DNA of 64,000 nucleotides from Leptobrachium leishanense. Its lineage: Eukaryota > Chordata > Amphibia > Anura > Megophryidae. Position 1 is the stretch's first letter, and each line of letters begins with the position of its first letter. Made by a program: the position numbers and the translations under genes. Shown here piece by piece: positions 22,310 to 33,010 of the stretch. The notes under the pieces are model-generated. The model saw nothing but the letters and a program-made list of their open reading frames with translations, did not search any database and was not told where the DNA came from. The DNA lies in the NCBI GenBank assembly GCA_009667805.1, contig CM019072.1:37627519-37691518 (forward strand), in the 5' to 3' direction.

Positions 22310-22684
22310 GCCGGGACATATTGGGGCTGGCTGCAGCACACGGCCGCCCCAGGCTGCCCCGCAGCCAATTTTTTTTTAAAGTGGTTGGGCAGGCTGCGCC
22401 CTAGGCAGGCACTGCGTTCTAGGCTGGCCTAGCGGCAGCGCCGACCCTGCACCTAACAGTACATACTCGCCACCCAGGACATACTTAAAAATGAGAGAAA
22501 TCTCAATGTATCCTTCCTGGTAAAATCCTTTCTCAAAAAAATAAAAAATTAATTTTATTTCATATTTTCAGCAAGATATTGCTATTTAAAAGAAGAGAGT
22601 CCTTGGACTTCTATTGCATGTGCTTTACTCGCCAGCTGTGACTTCTGCTTCTGCTGTGCAATGCTATCCCACCATGTTATAGGA

Positions 22685-24125
22685 CAGGGATGGCGAACCT
22701 TTTTGAGCCCGAGTGTCCAAACTGGATCGCTGAACCAACTTATGTGTCTCAAAGTGCCAACCCCACAATTAGACCTGAATACTGATTTATTTTAGAAAAA
22801 ACAACTGTTTGAACTAATTATGTGCTTAAGTCTTAAAAGAAAAATACAGTATATGAATATATCGCCCCCAGCTCACACATGGATATATTTACCCCCATCT
22901 CACACATGGATATATTTGTCCCTAGCTCACACATGGATATATTGCCCCCAGCTCACACATGGATATGATTGCCCCCTGCTCACACATGGATATGATTGCC
23001 CCCAGCTCACACATGGATATGATTGCCCCCAGCTCACATGGATATAATTGCCCCCAGCTCACACATGGATATATTGCTCCCAGCTCACACATGGATATAT
23101 TGCCCCACAGCTCACAAATGGATATATTACTCCCAGCTCACACATGGATATATTGCCCCACAGCTCACAAATGGATATATTACTCCCAGCTCACACATGG
23201 ATATATTGCCCCCAGCTCACACATGGATATATTGCCCCAGCTCATAAATGAATATATTGCCCCAAGCTCACATATGGATATATTACCCCAAGCTCACATA
23301 TGGATATATTACCCCAGCTCACACATGAATACATTACCCCCAGCTCACACATGGATATATTGCCCCACAGCTCACAAATGGATATATTAGTCCCAGCTCA
23401 CACATGGATATATTGCCCCCAGCTCACATGGGTATATTACCCCCAGCTCACACATGGATATATTGCCCCAGCTCGCACATGGATATATTACCCCCAGCTC
23501 ACACATGGATATATTACCCCAGCTCACACATGGATACAATACCCCAGCTCACACATGGATTTATTGCCCCAGCTTACACATGGATATATTACTCCCAGCT
23601 CACACAGGGATATATTGCCCCAGCTCACACATTCACACATGGATATATTTGCCCCCAGCTCACACATGGATATATTTGCCCCCAGCTCACACATGGATAT
23701 ATTGCCCCAGCTCACACATGGATATATTACCCCCAGCTCACATGGATATATTGCCCCAAGCTCACATATGGATATATTGCAACAGCTCACAATTATATAT
23801 TGGCCCCAGCTCACACATGGATATATATTGGCCCCCTGCTCACTTGGTCCTCCCATCTGACAGGCGCCTCACAGCAAGCTTCTACCTCCCAGCACACGCC
23901 GCAAAAGGATGTTGCCCGGCCACTCGTTGAGATCAACCAGCCGCGATCTCGTGAGATCGTGGCTGGTGGACCTCAAAGAGCGTCCGGGCAGCATCATTTG
24001 CCAGCACGCGCTGGGTGGAAGAAGCTTTCTCAGAACGGCAGTGAGGCAAGCCTATGGCTCGCATGCCGACACTGTCGGCCCCACGTGCCAGGTGTTGCAC
24101 GCGTGCCATAGGTTTGCCATCACTG
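22685..24125. mobile_element. Second hAT element filled by minisatellite B
   Basis: The ends CAGGGATGGCGAACC and GGTTTGCCATCACTG are inverted repeats. The flanks TTATAGGA (22677-22684) and TTATAGGG (24126-24133) are an 8-bp duplication with one mismatch. Inside are about 165 bp of unique left sequence, then a tandem array (about 22858-23840), then a right part with an inverted repeat centred on TCTCGTGAGA (23947-23956). It has no transposase. The termini match the short MITE at 4541-4672. Confidence 0.92.
22858..23840 (+). repeat. 25-26-bp minisatellite B
   Basis: About 38 units of the form AGCTCACACATGGATATATT plus GCCCC or GCCCCC. One extra C or a CA before AGCT changes the unit between 25 and 26 bp. 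The sequence is plainly homologous to minisatellite A in the neighbouring hAT element. Long open frames here are repeat artefacts. Confidence 0.97.
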
Positions 24126-24365
24126 TTATAGGGAGTGCAGCGAAATGAAAAGGTATGTCAAGGGATGAGATAATGGGACAAAACACAATGGTTCGGAGAG
24201 GGAAAAAGAGAAACTCATTACCTGGGTAAAGACATGGGGCAGAGCGGGTTGTAAAAGGAATGAAGTAGAGACCCACGGGGCCCTATAATTGCCCTCCTGC
24301 TTTTTGACCTTGGCGCAAGATTTGCTTCCACCGGATTTCTGAACCTCAAGGGCAACTATACTTTA

Positions 24366-24731
24366 CAGGTTATTCAAAGAGCACTGAAATTCTGCAATTT
24401 TTAAATAAATACTGAGAAGAATAAACTGTTGAATGAAAAATAATAAAAACAATATTTTTTTTAATTGAATTCTATGGGATTCGCCTGTTGAACTGAATCA
24501 CCGAAAATTTAAGGCATTTCGTTGTAGTTTGGCATTCTCTGAATAGATTAACCATTACGTCTCTATTAACCATTACATCTTCACTGTTGCTGAATTGCAG
24601 CGATCTGAGGCAAATTGCACCGTATTTTGCTGGCAATTTGCCAATATTTGGCAATTTGACAGCTCTCTGAATAGCCGAACTGACACAAAATTGCACCGCA
24701 TGGTGACATTCAACGCTTATTGAATAACCCT
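24366..24731. mobile_element. Foldback MITE, CAGGGTTATTC family
   Basis: It begins CAGGTTATTCAAAGAGCACTG and ends with CGCTTATTGAATAACCC, with the characteristic GAATTCTATGGGATTCGCCTG phrase inside. The ends are slightly decayed and no clear duplication is seen. Confidence 0.75.
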
Positions 24732-24905
24732 TTTTGTATACACACATCGATATCTGTCTATTTGTGCGACTATTACTTGTAGATACAGTGTTAAGCAGTG
24801 GCGTTGCAACTTAGACAATTGGCAGGAGGCCTTGTACTAGAATTTAAGGCTAGACAGCTGTAATATTACGAATAAGGCCACTTGGACTATGATTTCTGAT
24901 GCATA

Positions 24906-25901
24906 TGTAGCGCTGGTTTTAATTCCCTGTCGTTGTAGTACTTGTTTTTGGCCACCGGAGGGAGACAAGCGCAATGTAAGACACTGGACATTGGGACTAC
25001 ATTTTCCAGCATGCTTTCTGGGCGGGGAACAGGAAGTGGCTGGGAGAGAGACACTGACATCCGCAGCCTCGTGGAAAGAGCTGGCAGAGCGCGCAGAGGA
25101 GTGAGAGGAGCAAGACGCAAGTGTAGCAGAGAGTGATCACAACCAGGCCAGAGTGCAGGTGCGGCCTAGCAGAGCTGGAGATCGGGTTTTTCCCTTCTTA
25201 TTAAACAAAGACCCAGTGATCCACCGCTAGTAACCCACGCTGATACAGAGTAAGCTGAAGGACCCCGAGTTAGGAGAACCGCAGACGATCTAACAGGGAG
25301 TGCAGGCAGTGAGCTGGACATCTTGTGGCCGATACAGACAAGCAAGACAGCGGATCCGGTGACACAGAGAATCCCAGTCAAAATCGAGCGGAGAGATGTC
25401 CCGGGTCGAGCGGAGCACAGAGTATCTGGCGGATGGGTGAGAGGCCTTCCAGGCCGCTGTAAAATACTAAAGCACGCTGCAGTTTGTTCGAAACCTACAG
25501 GGCCCCAACGTGACTAGTCGAAGATACCTCATAAATAATTCACTGGCCAGTTGAATATTGTACCCGGGTACCAACACACTCATACACATACATTCCTTGG
25601 GACATAACCTGTACGGGACTCACACTCCAACCACTAAGGGGTTAAAAATACTTTTTTCCCTTTTCCGCTGCGCGTTTCTCGCATTACGAATTACTGTATT
25701 CCTTTTCCGCTGCGCGTTTCTCGCATTGCGAAGTACTGTAAATATATATACGTATACCGTGTTACTCATTATATGCCAGTTTATTCAGTAAACGATATAA
25801 TTTATAAAATCCACGACGGTGCTGGAGTATATTTATTCCCTAGTGCGGGGAGACTGACCCGAGGTTCAAATTCAGCGGCTCCTCCGGGAGTGAGCGCTAC
25901 A
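24906..25901. mobile_element. Probable solo LTR (TG...CA, 4-bp duplication)
   Basis: The unit starts TGTAGCGCT and ends AGCGCTACA, so it has the TG...CA ends of an LTR with a 9-bp inverted repeat. CATA flanks it at 24902-24905 and 25902-25905. The length is 996 bp. Inside is a near-duplicate of about 35 bp (CCTTTTCCGCTGCGCGTTTC at 25659 and again at about 25701), followed by a TATATATA stretch. No internal retroelement coding region adjoins it. Family and orientation are not determined. Confidence 0.65.
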
Positions 25902-25930
25902 CATACATAGGAATAGAAGCTGTGCAGAGC

Positions 25931-26065
25931 AGGGGTGTCAAACTCTGCCCCCCCCCCAGATGTTAGTTGCCTACAGTTCCCAGAATTTTTTGACTGCAGT
26001 TGGTGGCCAGAGAATCATGGGAGGGGGAGCTCAGAAACATCTGGGGAGCAGAGTTTGACAGCTTT
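25931..26065. mobile_element. hAT-type MITE, right end decayed
   Basis: The arms CAGGGGTGTCAAACTCTG and CAGAGTTTGACAG are inverted repeats. They continue inward as CCCCAGATGTTAG against AACATCTGGGG, with TACAGTTCCCAGAATT against AGAATCATGGGAG in the middle. The right terminus has lost the expected mirror, so the target duplication cannot be confirmed. Confidence 0.75.
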
Positions 26066-26305
26066 CGCATACAGCAAGGATTATGTTAACCCTTCTTCAG
26101 GAATATTGTAGTTAGATGTTTCTCTGATTCATGGTTGAGCTTGAGTGAATTGGGTTCCATAACAAAACCAAGCTTGTTCTTCTCATTGTGTTTGTGCAAC
26201 TCTCTCTTCTGCAGATTTAATTGCAGCTATGTGTGGAATGTGCTGCATTTTACAGAACTCTGGGCTGTGGATTCTTTCCTTTTCTTTCTAAACATTTCCT
26301 TCTAT

Positions 26306-27210
26306 AGGGGTTATTCAAAGAGAGCCGATTTGCACCAAACAGTGAATTTCCCTCTACGGTGCCATTTTATGGCAATTCGGCTATTTGAAAAGCTGACAAT
26401 TCGCCACATATTTATTTAATTTTGAGAAAGGATTTTACCAGGATAAGGATACATTGAGATTTCTCTCGTTTTCAAGTGTGTCCTGGGTGGCGAGTCTGTA
26501 CCGTTGGGTGTCTTGCCCAAGGACACTTACTGGAGAGGAGCTCTTGCCAGGATTGAACCCATGTCTCCACAGGGTCTCTCCATGCAGAGCAGTGATGTTA
26601 CCTCTACTCCACCCAGCCGGCACTAAATATTGACGAACTGCCAGCGAAATACAGTGCAATTCGGCAGCAGTGAACTCCCCATAGAGAATTAAGGGTTAAT
26701 AAATTTAGAGAACACCGATCAGTCCCGAAAAGTTAGCAAAATGCCCAGATTTTCGGTGGTTTCATTGGACAGGTTTAAACAGGCGAATCCCATAGGTTTC
26801 AGTGTAAAAAAAAAATACCCGTTTTTTATTCAACTGTTTATTCTTTTCATTTGCAGCAAAAAGTCTTTAAATTTTTTAGAATTTTTCTGGAATTTTTTTG
26901 GCAAAAGTTTTGTTTCCTATTTATTTTTAAAAACCCTTTTTAAATGGTTTTTTTTTTCATTCTGTAACAGACCTTTTTATTGTTTGTTCACAGGACCTTA
27001 TATATAAATTTTTGTTTAAAACGTCTTTTAAAAAATGTTCGGTGGCTGGTCAACTTTTTTTCAGCAGGTCGTTGACTGCGTTCGGAGGTTTGTCAACGGC
27101 GTTCGGTGGATCAGCTTCGGGGAGCATGTTGTGAATTCAGCATTCACCGCAGGGTTAGTAAATTGAGCTCGCTGAATGGAAGCCCCTAAATTTCAATGCT
27201 CTTTGGCCCC
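26306..27210. mobile_element. Foldback MITE family member with nested SINE
   Basis: It starts GGGGTTATTCAAAGAG, contains the CAGGCGAATCCCATAGG phrase of the family, and appears to end at TGCTCTTTGGCCCC (about 27210). The related copy at 40335-40910 shares TGCACCGAACTGTGAATTTCC-like sequence and the downstream GGTGGCTGGTC / GGCGGCTGGTC segment. A SINE lies inside at 26411-26625. The right limit is approximate. Confidence 0.55.
26411..26625 (-). mobile_element. Full-length V-SINE-like SINE
   Basis: Read on the minus strand it gives, in order: a tRNA-like head (GCCGGCTGGGTGGAGTAGAG, with TAGAGGTAACATC near the A-box position and GGTTCAATCCTGG as B box), the CAGTAAGTGTCCTTGGGCAA middle, GCCACCCAGGACACACTTGA, and the tail CTCAATGTATCC...CCTGGTAAAATCCTTT with an AAATAAA end. 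This is the most complete copy in the window. It has no protein product; such elements depend on a LINE for reverse transcription. Confidence 0.88.
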
Positions 27211-27956
27211 TTATGTAATGTAACCATGGCGCACGTACACTGTTAACCTGGTTTTGCAGAATGGCCTACTCGACTGTGTTTTTAGTGTTACTGCAGAGTA
27301 TCATTTAAAACAAGTTTATTCTTCAAGCGGTAAATTGGGAGGGAGGAGAATGAATTGCAAACTTTATGCCAACGTAGTAAACTCTGGGGGGAATTATCTA
27401 GTTCATCTGTTTATTTTTTTTCATTCTGGTGCATGTGGATAACAAACTGTAAAATCACATGTGGAAAACTCTACTTCGAATAATGCTGCCAGATTTCAGT
27501 TCTATTAAATTCACTGTTTAAAGGGACAATCTAACCACCAAACTTGACTAGGTGGTCCTGGCGAGAGGAGCAATTGATATCATACACATACTTGAACAAA
27601 GATCCAGTGTCTTTATAGGATAGTCCTAGGAGATTACATAATTGTCCTGGAACCCTGTACCACATTTTGAATTTGGAGAATACCAAAATATCTTTGTCAT
27701 GTCCCGCCCCGTTCTGGCGGCTCGCAGCGCCTTCCACGCTACTCGCTGGCTAGCCGCCAAGTGAAGTATCGGACGGTTGTGAAAATGTGATGAGGGCGCG
27801 GCGTGATGACGCGGTGCCTGCCAGGTTTAAAATCAGAAGCCTGAGATGTTTTCCTTGCCCAGACCTGGTTCTTCTCCTCTCACTGCTTGTCATTTATATC
27901 TGATTGATTATATGTGTACAGACTTGGCTTCTCTATCGTTATTCCTGGCTGTTAAC
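27211..27956. other. Unassigned; possible LTR-like segment at right
   Basis: From about 27695 (TGTCATGTCCCGCCCCG) a GC-richer stretch runs to the hAT insertion and seems to continue after it (32776-33010). It could be an old LTR, but no matching end or duplication was found. The rest is AT-rich with no recognised element. Confidence 0.35.
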
Positions 27957-28782
27957 TAGGGATGAGCCGAACACCCCGTGATCGGTTCGCATTCGAACTC
28001 GAACAATTTCAAAAGTTCGAGTTGGAACGTGAACACAAACCGAACTCAATGCAAATCAATGGGACTCAAAAGTTTGGATTTTAGAGTGCCCTGCAAGAGG
28101 GCATATATGCTAGATATTTGCCATAAAAGGTGTATGGGGGTCCAGGTAGTGCCCTGGGGGACAGGAAACAAGGACAAAAAGTTTTAAAAAAAGTTTTTAA
28201 AGGGACTATTTCCATGAAATAAAGGTTAAAAATAAAAACGAAAAATTCCTTCAAATACCGTGCCTAGGAGGTCCCCATAACCTGCCTGTGAAGTGGCGGA
28301 TTTGTAGGATGTATAGAAACATTTAAAAACAAACCAATGACGTTTCAAATGACGGTAAACGGTTTACCTTTAATCTATTCATAAACAACTGTTTGAGGCG
28401 GCAGTCTGTATTAAAAGAGGAGACCTTTTAGGACACGCAGAGCAAGTTTAGTGATTTTTTTGATTAAATTATGGTGAAACTTATGCAGGCTTTGGATGAA
28501 AGTAACAATAGGTGCTTTAAAATTGAACCTTTAGTGTCGGCAACAGTGCCGTCACACCGTAACCCCTCTGTGGTATTGTGGAAGAGTGCAGGGTTGGACC
28601 CTGCGGTCCAAAAAATTTAAATGATATAAATCTGGTACAGGCGTCAGTGCACCCAAATATTGTGCCTTTGGTGGCAGCAAGTGCCTTCACACCATAACCC
28701 CTTTGTGGTATTGTGGAAGAGTTCAGTGGTGGAGGTTTTGTGAATGCAGAAGACATCCCCGATCTATTCCGTTACGTCAGCA

Positions 28783-31700
28783 TCAGGTGATTGATAGCTG
28801 CTGATCCAGGACTGATTCATTTTTATAAATGTCAGCCGCTCTACAGAGTCGGTGGACAGACGCACTCTTTTGTCTGTGACTAAAACCTCCAGCGGCACTG
28901 AACGTCCTTTCAGAAAGCATGCTGGATGAAGGGCAACCTAGTAGCTGCATAGCATATTGGCTAAATTCTGACCAGTGATCCAATCTCAACACCCAGTAAG
29001 CCAGTGGATCATCTGCTGGAAAGGTATCCAGGTCTGCCCTTGCCCCAAGGTAGTCCTGCACCATACAGTGAAGACGCTGGCAATGGGTGCCTACATTTGA
29101 CGTCCCTGGGCGCTGTGGACTAAAAAAATTGGAAAAGGCATCAGTCAAGCGGCCCCTTTCACCGCTCTTCCTCTGATCAACCGCAGCCTCAGAAGCACCT
29201 GTGTCATTACTGGGTAACCTACCAGTGCATGGAAAGGTGTTACACAAGTGTCGCTTTAGAGCGTCCTCAAGTTTTTTCATCCTGTGCTCCCTCTGTGCGG
29301 GCAGGATGAGCTCTGCAACTTTACCCTTGTATCATGGATCAAGAAGGCTTGCCAACCAGTAATGATCCCTCTCCTTGATAGCACGAATCCTGGGGTCCTT
29401 TACCAGACTTTTCAGGATAAGGGAGCCCATGCAGCGTAGGTTGGAGGTGGCAATAGCTTCTGAATCTTCCTGGTCAATGAGATTGACCGTATCGTGCACT
29501 TCCTCCTCCCAGCCACGTACTAGTCCTTGGGTTTCTGGGCACACAAAACCCTCCCTTGAGGAATCCCCACCTTCAATGCCCCCACTACTTAAATATTCCT
29601 CCTCATCCTCCTCCTGTCTGATCTGAGGAAGACCCGCAGGATTGCTGTCTGCAGAAAGACTGGGGCCTTCAGAGCTAGGGAAGGCCTCCCCTTCCTCCCG
29701 CTGCTCTGCCTCCAGAGCCACATCTATAATTCCCTGCAGAGTGTGCTCCAGCAGGAGCACTAAAGGAATTGTGTCACTGATGCATGCACTGTCCCTGCTC
29801 ACCATCCTCGTTGCCTCCTCAAATGGTGACAGTACAGTGCATGCATCCTTGATCATCAGCCACTGTGGGGGGAAAACAAACCAAGTTGACCTGAACCTGT
29901 CCTTGTGCCATACTCACACAGGTACTCGTTGATGGCCCTCTGCTGCTTGTGCAGACGCTGCAGTATTGCTAATGTCGAGTTCCACCTAGTGGGCATGTCA
30001 CAGATCAGACAGTTTGTGGGAAGGTGGAATTCTCTTTGAATTTCTGCCAGGCGAACGCTTGCTGGGAATGACCGTCTGAAGTGGCTGCAGACTTTTCTGG
30101 CCTGGCTGAGAAGCTCTGCCAGCCCTGGGTACCTGGTTAGAAAATGCTGTACCACCAGATTTAGAACGTGTGCTAGGCATGGTACATGCGTCAAGTTACC
30201 CAGGCGTAGGGCGGAGAGAAGGTTGCTGCCATTATCACAGACGACCATTTCCAGCTCAAGCTGGCGTGGTGTTAACCATCTCTGCACCTGCCCCTGCAGA
30301 GCTGACAGAATTTCTGGCCCGGTGTGGCTCCTGTCCCCTAAACAAACCAGCTCAAGCACAGTATGGCATCTTTTTGCTTCAGCCATTGCGTAGCCCCTAT
30401 CACGCGTCGGTTTAACTGCCACTTCGCCAGAGACACAGAGGGAAGAGGAGGAGGAAGAGGGAGAGGTGGTGGTGGAGCAGACAGACCTCATACAAGCAGC
30501 TTTCTGGAGGCGTGGTGGATGAACAAGCTCCAGCACAGAGCCCTGTCTTGGATCCCTCCCAGCTGCAATCAAAGTTACCCAGTGTGCCGTGAAGGAAATG
30601 TACTGGCCCTGTCCATGCTTGCTGGACCACGTGTCTAAAGTCACATGCACCTTGCTGCTGACTGCCTTTCCCAATGACTCCATAACATTGTCTTCCACGT
30701 GCTGGTTTAGTGCTGGAATGACCTTCTGTGAAAAGTAATGGCGTTTTGGAACCTGCCACTGTGGTACAGCACATTCAGCAAATTCACAGAAGGAAGCAGA
30801 ATCCACCAGCTGGAAAGGCAGCAGCTGTAATGCGAGTAATTTTGCTAAACTGGCATTTAGACGCTGTGCTTGGGAATGGTTGGGACTATATTTTTTCTTA
30901 CGCTGCAGCAGCTGGGGCAACGTAATCTGACTGCGTAAATCTTCAGCTGATGGGATGCTGTCACATTGTAAGGAAGGACCTGCTACATCCATTACTGTAG
31001 CATCATCCCTGTCAGTGGAGGTTGGAGTCAATGACATGGCAGGACATATAGTGGGGGTAGAGACAGGTGAGGAGGACCTACGCAAAGTTTTGCGCCAACG
31101 GGATGCGTGGCAGGTGGTCATATTTTGCCTCAAGCACGTGGTACCCAAGCGTACGGTGTCTTTCCCACACTTGAGCCTTGTCTGACATAGATTACAAATA
31201 GCAACAGTGTGGTCTGCTGCACATTTCTTAAAGTACTCCCAGACAGCAGATGTGTGCTTTGAGACAACAGCGCTCTGCACCTGAGCAGCTCTGACATCCG
31301 ATGCCTTGGACTGGCTAGTGCTACGGTTGGTCATAGAGGATGTTGTGCCTCGTGTTTCTTGTGCCTCCTCCTCACTTGACTCCTCTGTTCGATCAGGCAC
31401 CCAGGTGGAGTCAGTGACCTCATCATCATTGTCATCACCCCCTATCTCCTTGTCACTGGAGCCAACTTGGCAGTATGCTGCAGCTGCTGGGGCAACATGA
31501 GTGCCAGTTATTTGTGTGTCACTGGCACCCCCTTCCTCTAGGTTGATTATAGTCCCTTCTTCAACCTCAGAGATTGAATCAGAGCATTGTAGTTGCTGCG
31601 CATCCTCAAGCAGCATGTCACTGTCATTGTAGTTAAACAATTCAGCTCCTCCTCACTCCTCCGTGTGTGATAGTGAGGCTACGGCAGGAGTAGCTGTGGA

Positions 31701-31991
31701 CATGGAGGCTGCATTAGATGCTTTGGCAGCTGAGGTGGACTGTAAAGCACTACAAGCCTGACTGGCAGAGGACTCGGAGGATGAGGATGGCCTGGTTAGC
31801 CAATCCACCAAATCCTCTGTATGTTGCTGCTGCTTAAGATGGCCAGCACCAGTTAGAAAAGACAAGCGTGCCCCTGCAGAGGATGCACCACGTCCACGAC
31901 GACCAGAGGCACAGCCTCCCGACACAGAGGCTGCTTGCCCTCTTATCTGTGCCTGGGAGCGTCTGCCTGTCCTTTTTGGTCTTTCTGACAT
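28783..31991 (-). pseudogene. hAT transposase pseudogene
   Basis: This is a single-exon transposase in four open pieces. Piece 1 (31991-31653) is a Ser/Arg-rich N-terminus starting at ATG. Piece 2 (31640-29856) holds an acidic region; a BED-type zinc finger with Cys149, Cys152 and His178 (numbered within the piece), where Asn173 sits at a position usually His; the LDTWSS and CDNGSN segments of the RNase H-like fold; and CLAHVLNLVV. Piece 3 (29856-29332) is an acidic insertion. Piece 4 (29280-28783) carries the hAT C-terminal dimerisation domain (DPLAYW, SSMLSERTFSAAG). Breaks are a TGA at 31653-31655, a frameshift at the six-base homopolymer near 29867-29872, and a TGA at 29332-29334. The C-terminus is complete. 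Confidence 0.95.
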
Positions 31992-32159
31992 GGTGAGTGA
32001 TATATAGATTAAAGAAATACAGAACTCTGATTCAACTCTGTTATAAAAATTGGAGATATGCTGCAGAACTCTGATTCAACTCTGGTATAAAGATTAAAGA
32101 TTTCCATAACTCTGGTATAACTCAGTGAGACACCCTGATAGCTGGCAGCCAGTGACAAG

Positions 32160-32455
32160 ACACAGATTACAATTCCCAGAAATCTGCTAGAAGTATCTGG
32201 GACCCCCTGATAGCTGGCAGTGAGAAGACACAGATTACAATTCCCAGAAACCTCCTATAAATCAGTGAGACCCCCTGATGGGTGGCAGTGAGAACACACA
32301 GATTAGAACAATTCCCAGATATCTTGTAGAAATTAAACCCCCACAATTGCTGGTGGCAGTGAGAACACAAAGATTACAACAACAATTCCCAGATATTTTG
32401 TAGAAATGAGACCCCCCCAATAGCTGGTTGCAGACTGGCAGTGAGAACACACACT
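32160..32455. repeat. ~70-bp tandem repeat upstream of hAT transposase
   Basis: Four units containing ACAGATTACAATTCCCAG followed by a CCCTGATAGCTGGCAGTGAG-like block, beginning near 32161, 32230, 32297 and 32368. It lies between the transposase start and the element end, where hAT elements often carry repeated transposase-binding motifs. That role here is an inference. Confidence 0.85.
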
Positions 32456-33010
32456 AACACAACAATCACCTCTCAAAAAACCCATGCTGAAGCGCTGTGT
32501 GAAGCCTTATATAGTGTGCTGCGGGACTTAGCTCTGTGAGCCCATGACTCTGAGCCGTGATTGGCATAGTCTTGCACCTGTCTTGCACCTGACCTGTGGT
32601 CAGGTGCAAGGCTGTAGCCAACTACAAGATTCAGGCCAGTGGAAAAGTGCATTGTGGTCCATTGTGGTGCATTGTGGGCGAACATGCGGTGAACACGCGG
32701 AAATGTTCGTAGTTCGCGAACATGCGAATCAAACTCCGAACCGATCGAACCAAACAGCTCATCCCTACTGTTAACCTATTGGCTCCTGTTCATAACGGCC
32801 CTCTGGCACTTGGCCAACGACTCTCTGGTGCACCGACCACTGGCACTCCTCTGACGACTGACTGGTATTTACCCCTTGTGACTGGCTCACGAGCAACCCT
32901 GGTATCCATCTCACGAGCATCCCTGGCATTATCCAGGAGCTATGTAACACTTTATAATTAATGCATATTCGGTCTGTGATGAGTTGTCACCTTGTGTGTT
33001 GAGACTGTCA

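Larger units (their letters stand above)
21280..22449. mobile_element. hAT element filled by minisatellite A
   Basis: The 8-bp duplication CACCTAAC is perfect (21272-21279 and 22450-22457). The ends CAGGGCCGGTGCTAG and CAGCGCCGACCCTG are inverted repeats. The interior is dominated by a tandem array (about 21355-22165) followed by a long hairpin (22221-22309), then CCTAGGCAGGCAC-type sequence mirroring the CCCTAGGCAAG near the left end. It has no transposase. Confidence 0.95.
21200..22545 (+). mobile_element. V-SINE-like SINE split by a hAT element
   Basis: The left part (about 21200-21279) has a B-box-like GAGTTCGATTCC and the CCTTGGGCAAGACACCTAAC middle. The right part (22450-22545) resumes with CACCTAAC, then a GACATACTT...GAGAGAAATCTCAATGTATC tail and CTTCCTGGTAAAATCCTTT. 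The hAT element 21280-22449 lies between them. The SINE therefore predates the hAT insertion. Confidence 0.9.
27957..32767 (-). mobile_element. 4.8-kb hAT transposon with own (broken) transposase
   Basis: It is flanked by a perfect 8-bp duplication CTGTTAAC (27949-27956 and 32768-32775). It begins TAGGGATGAGCCGAAC and ends GAACCAAACAGCTCATCCCTA, with GTTCG/CGAAC-rich subterminal sequence. A transposase gene on the minus strand (31991 to 28783) fills the middle. A duplicated subterminal segment lies near 28528-28750, and a ~70-bp tandem repeat lies at the transposase 5' side (about 32160-32450). The element at 46916-48970 shares its ends and subterminal text. It is inactive now because the transposase frame is broken. 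Confidence 0.96.

Noticed and set aside
21326..22432. A 368-residue open frame with repeated SHMDICPS/AHTWISAP peptides, and similar frames on both strands
   Set aside because: It lies wholly in minisatellite A, whose 24-bp unit keeps every frame open on either strand. There is no signal beyond the repeat itself.
22959..24111. Several 140-235-residue open frames of HMDILP/HTWIYCP repeats
   Set aside because: Same reason, in minisatellite B; the frames drift with the 25/26-bp unit length.
29375..29932. Plus-strand open frames of 83-96 residues
   Set aside because: They are antisense shadows of the hAT transposase acidic region.
27695..33010. An LTR split by the 4.8-kb hAT element
   Set aside because: The GC-rich flanks on both sides look alike in style, but no matching TG...CA end or target duplication was found, so it was left as unassigned.
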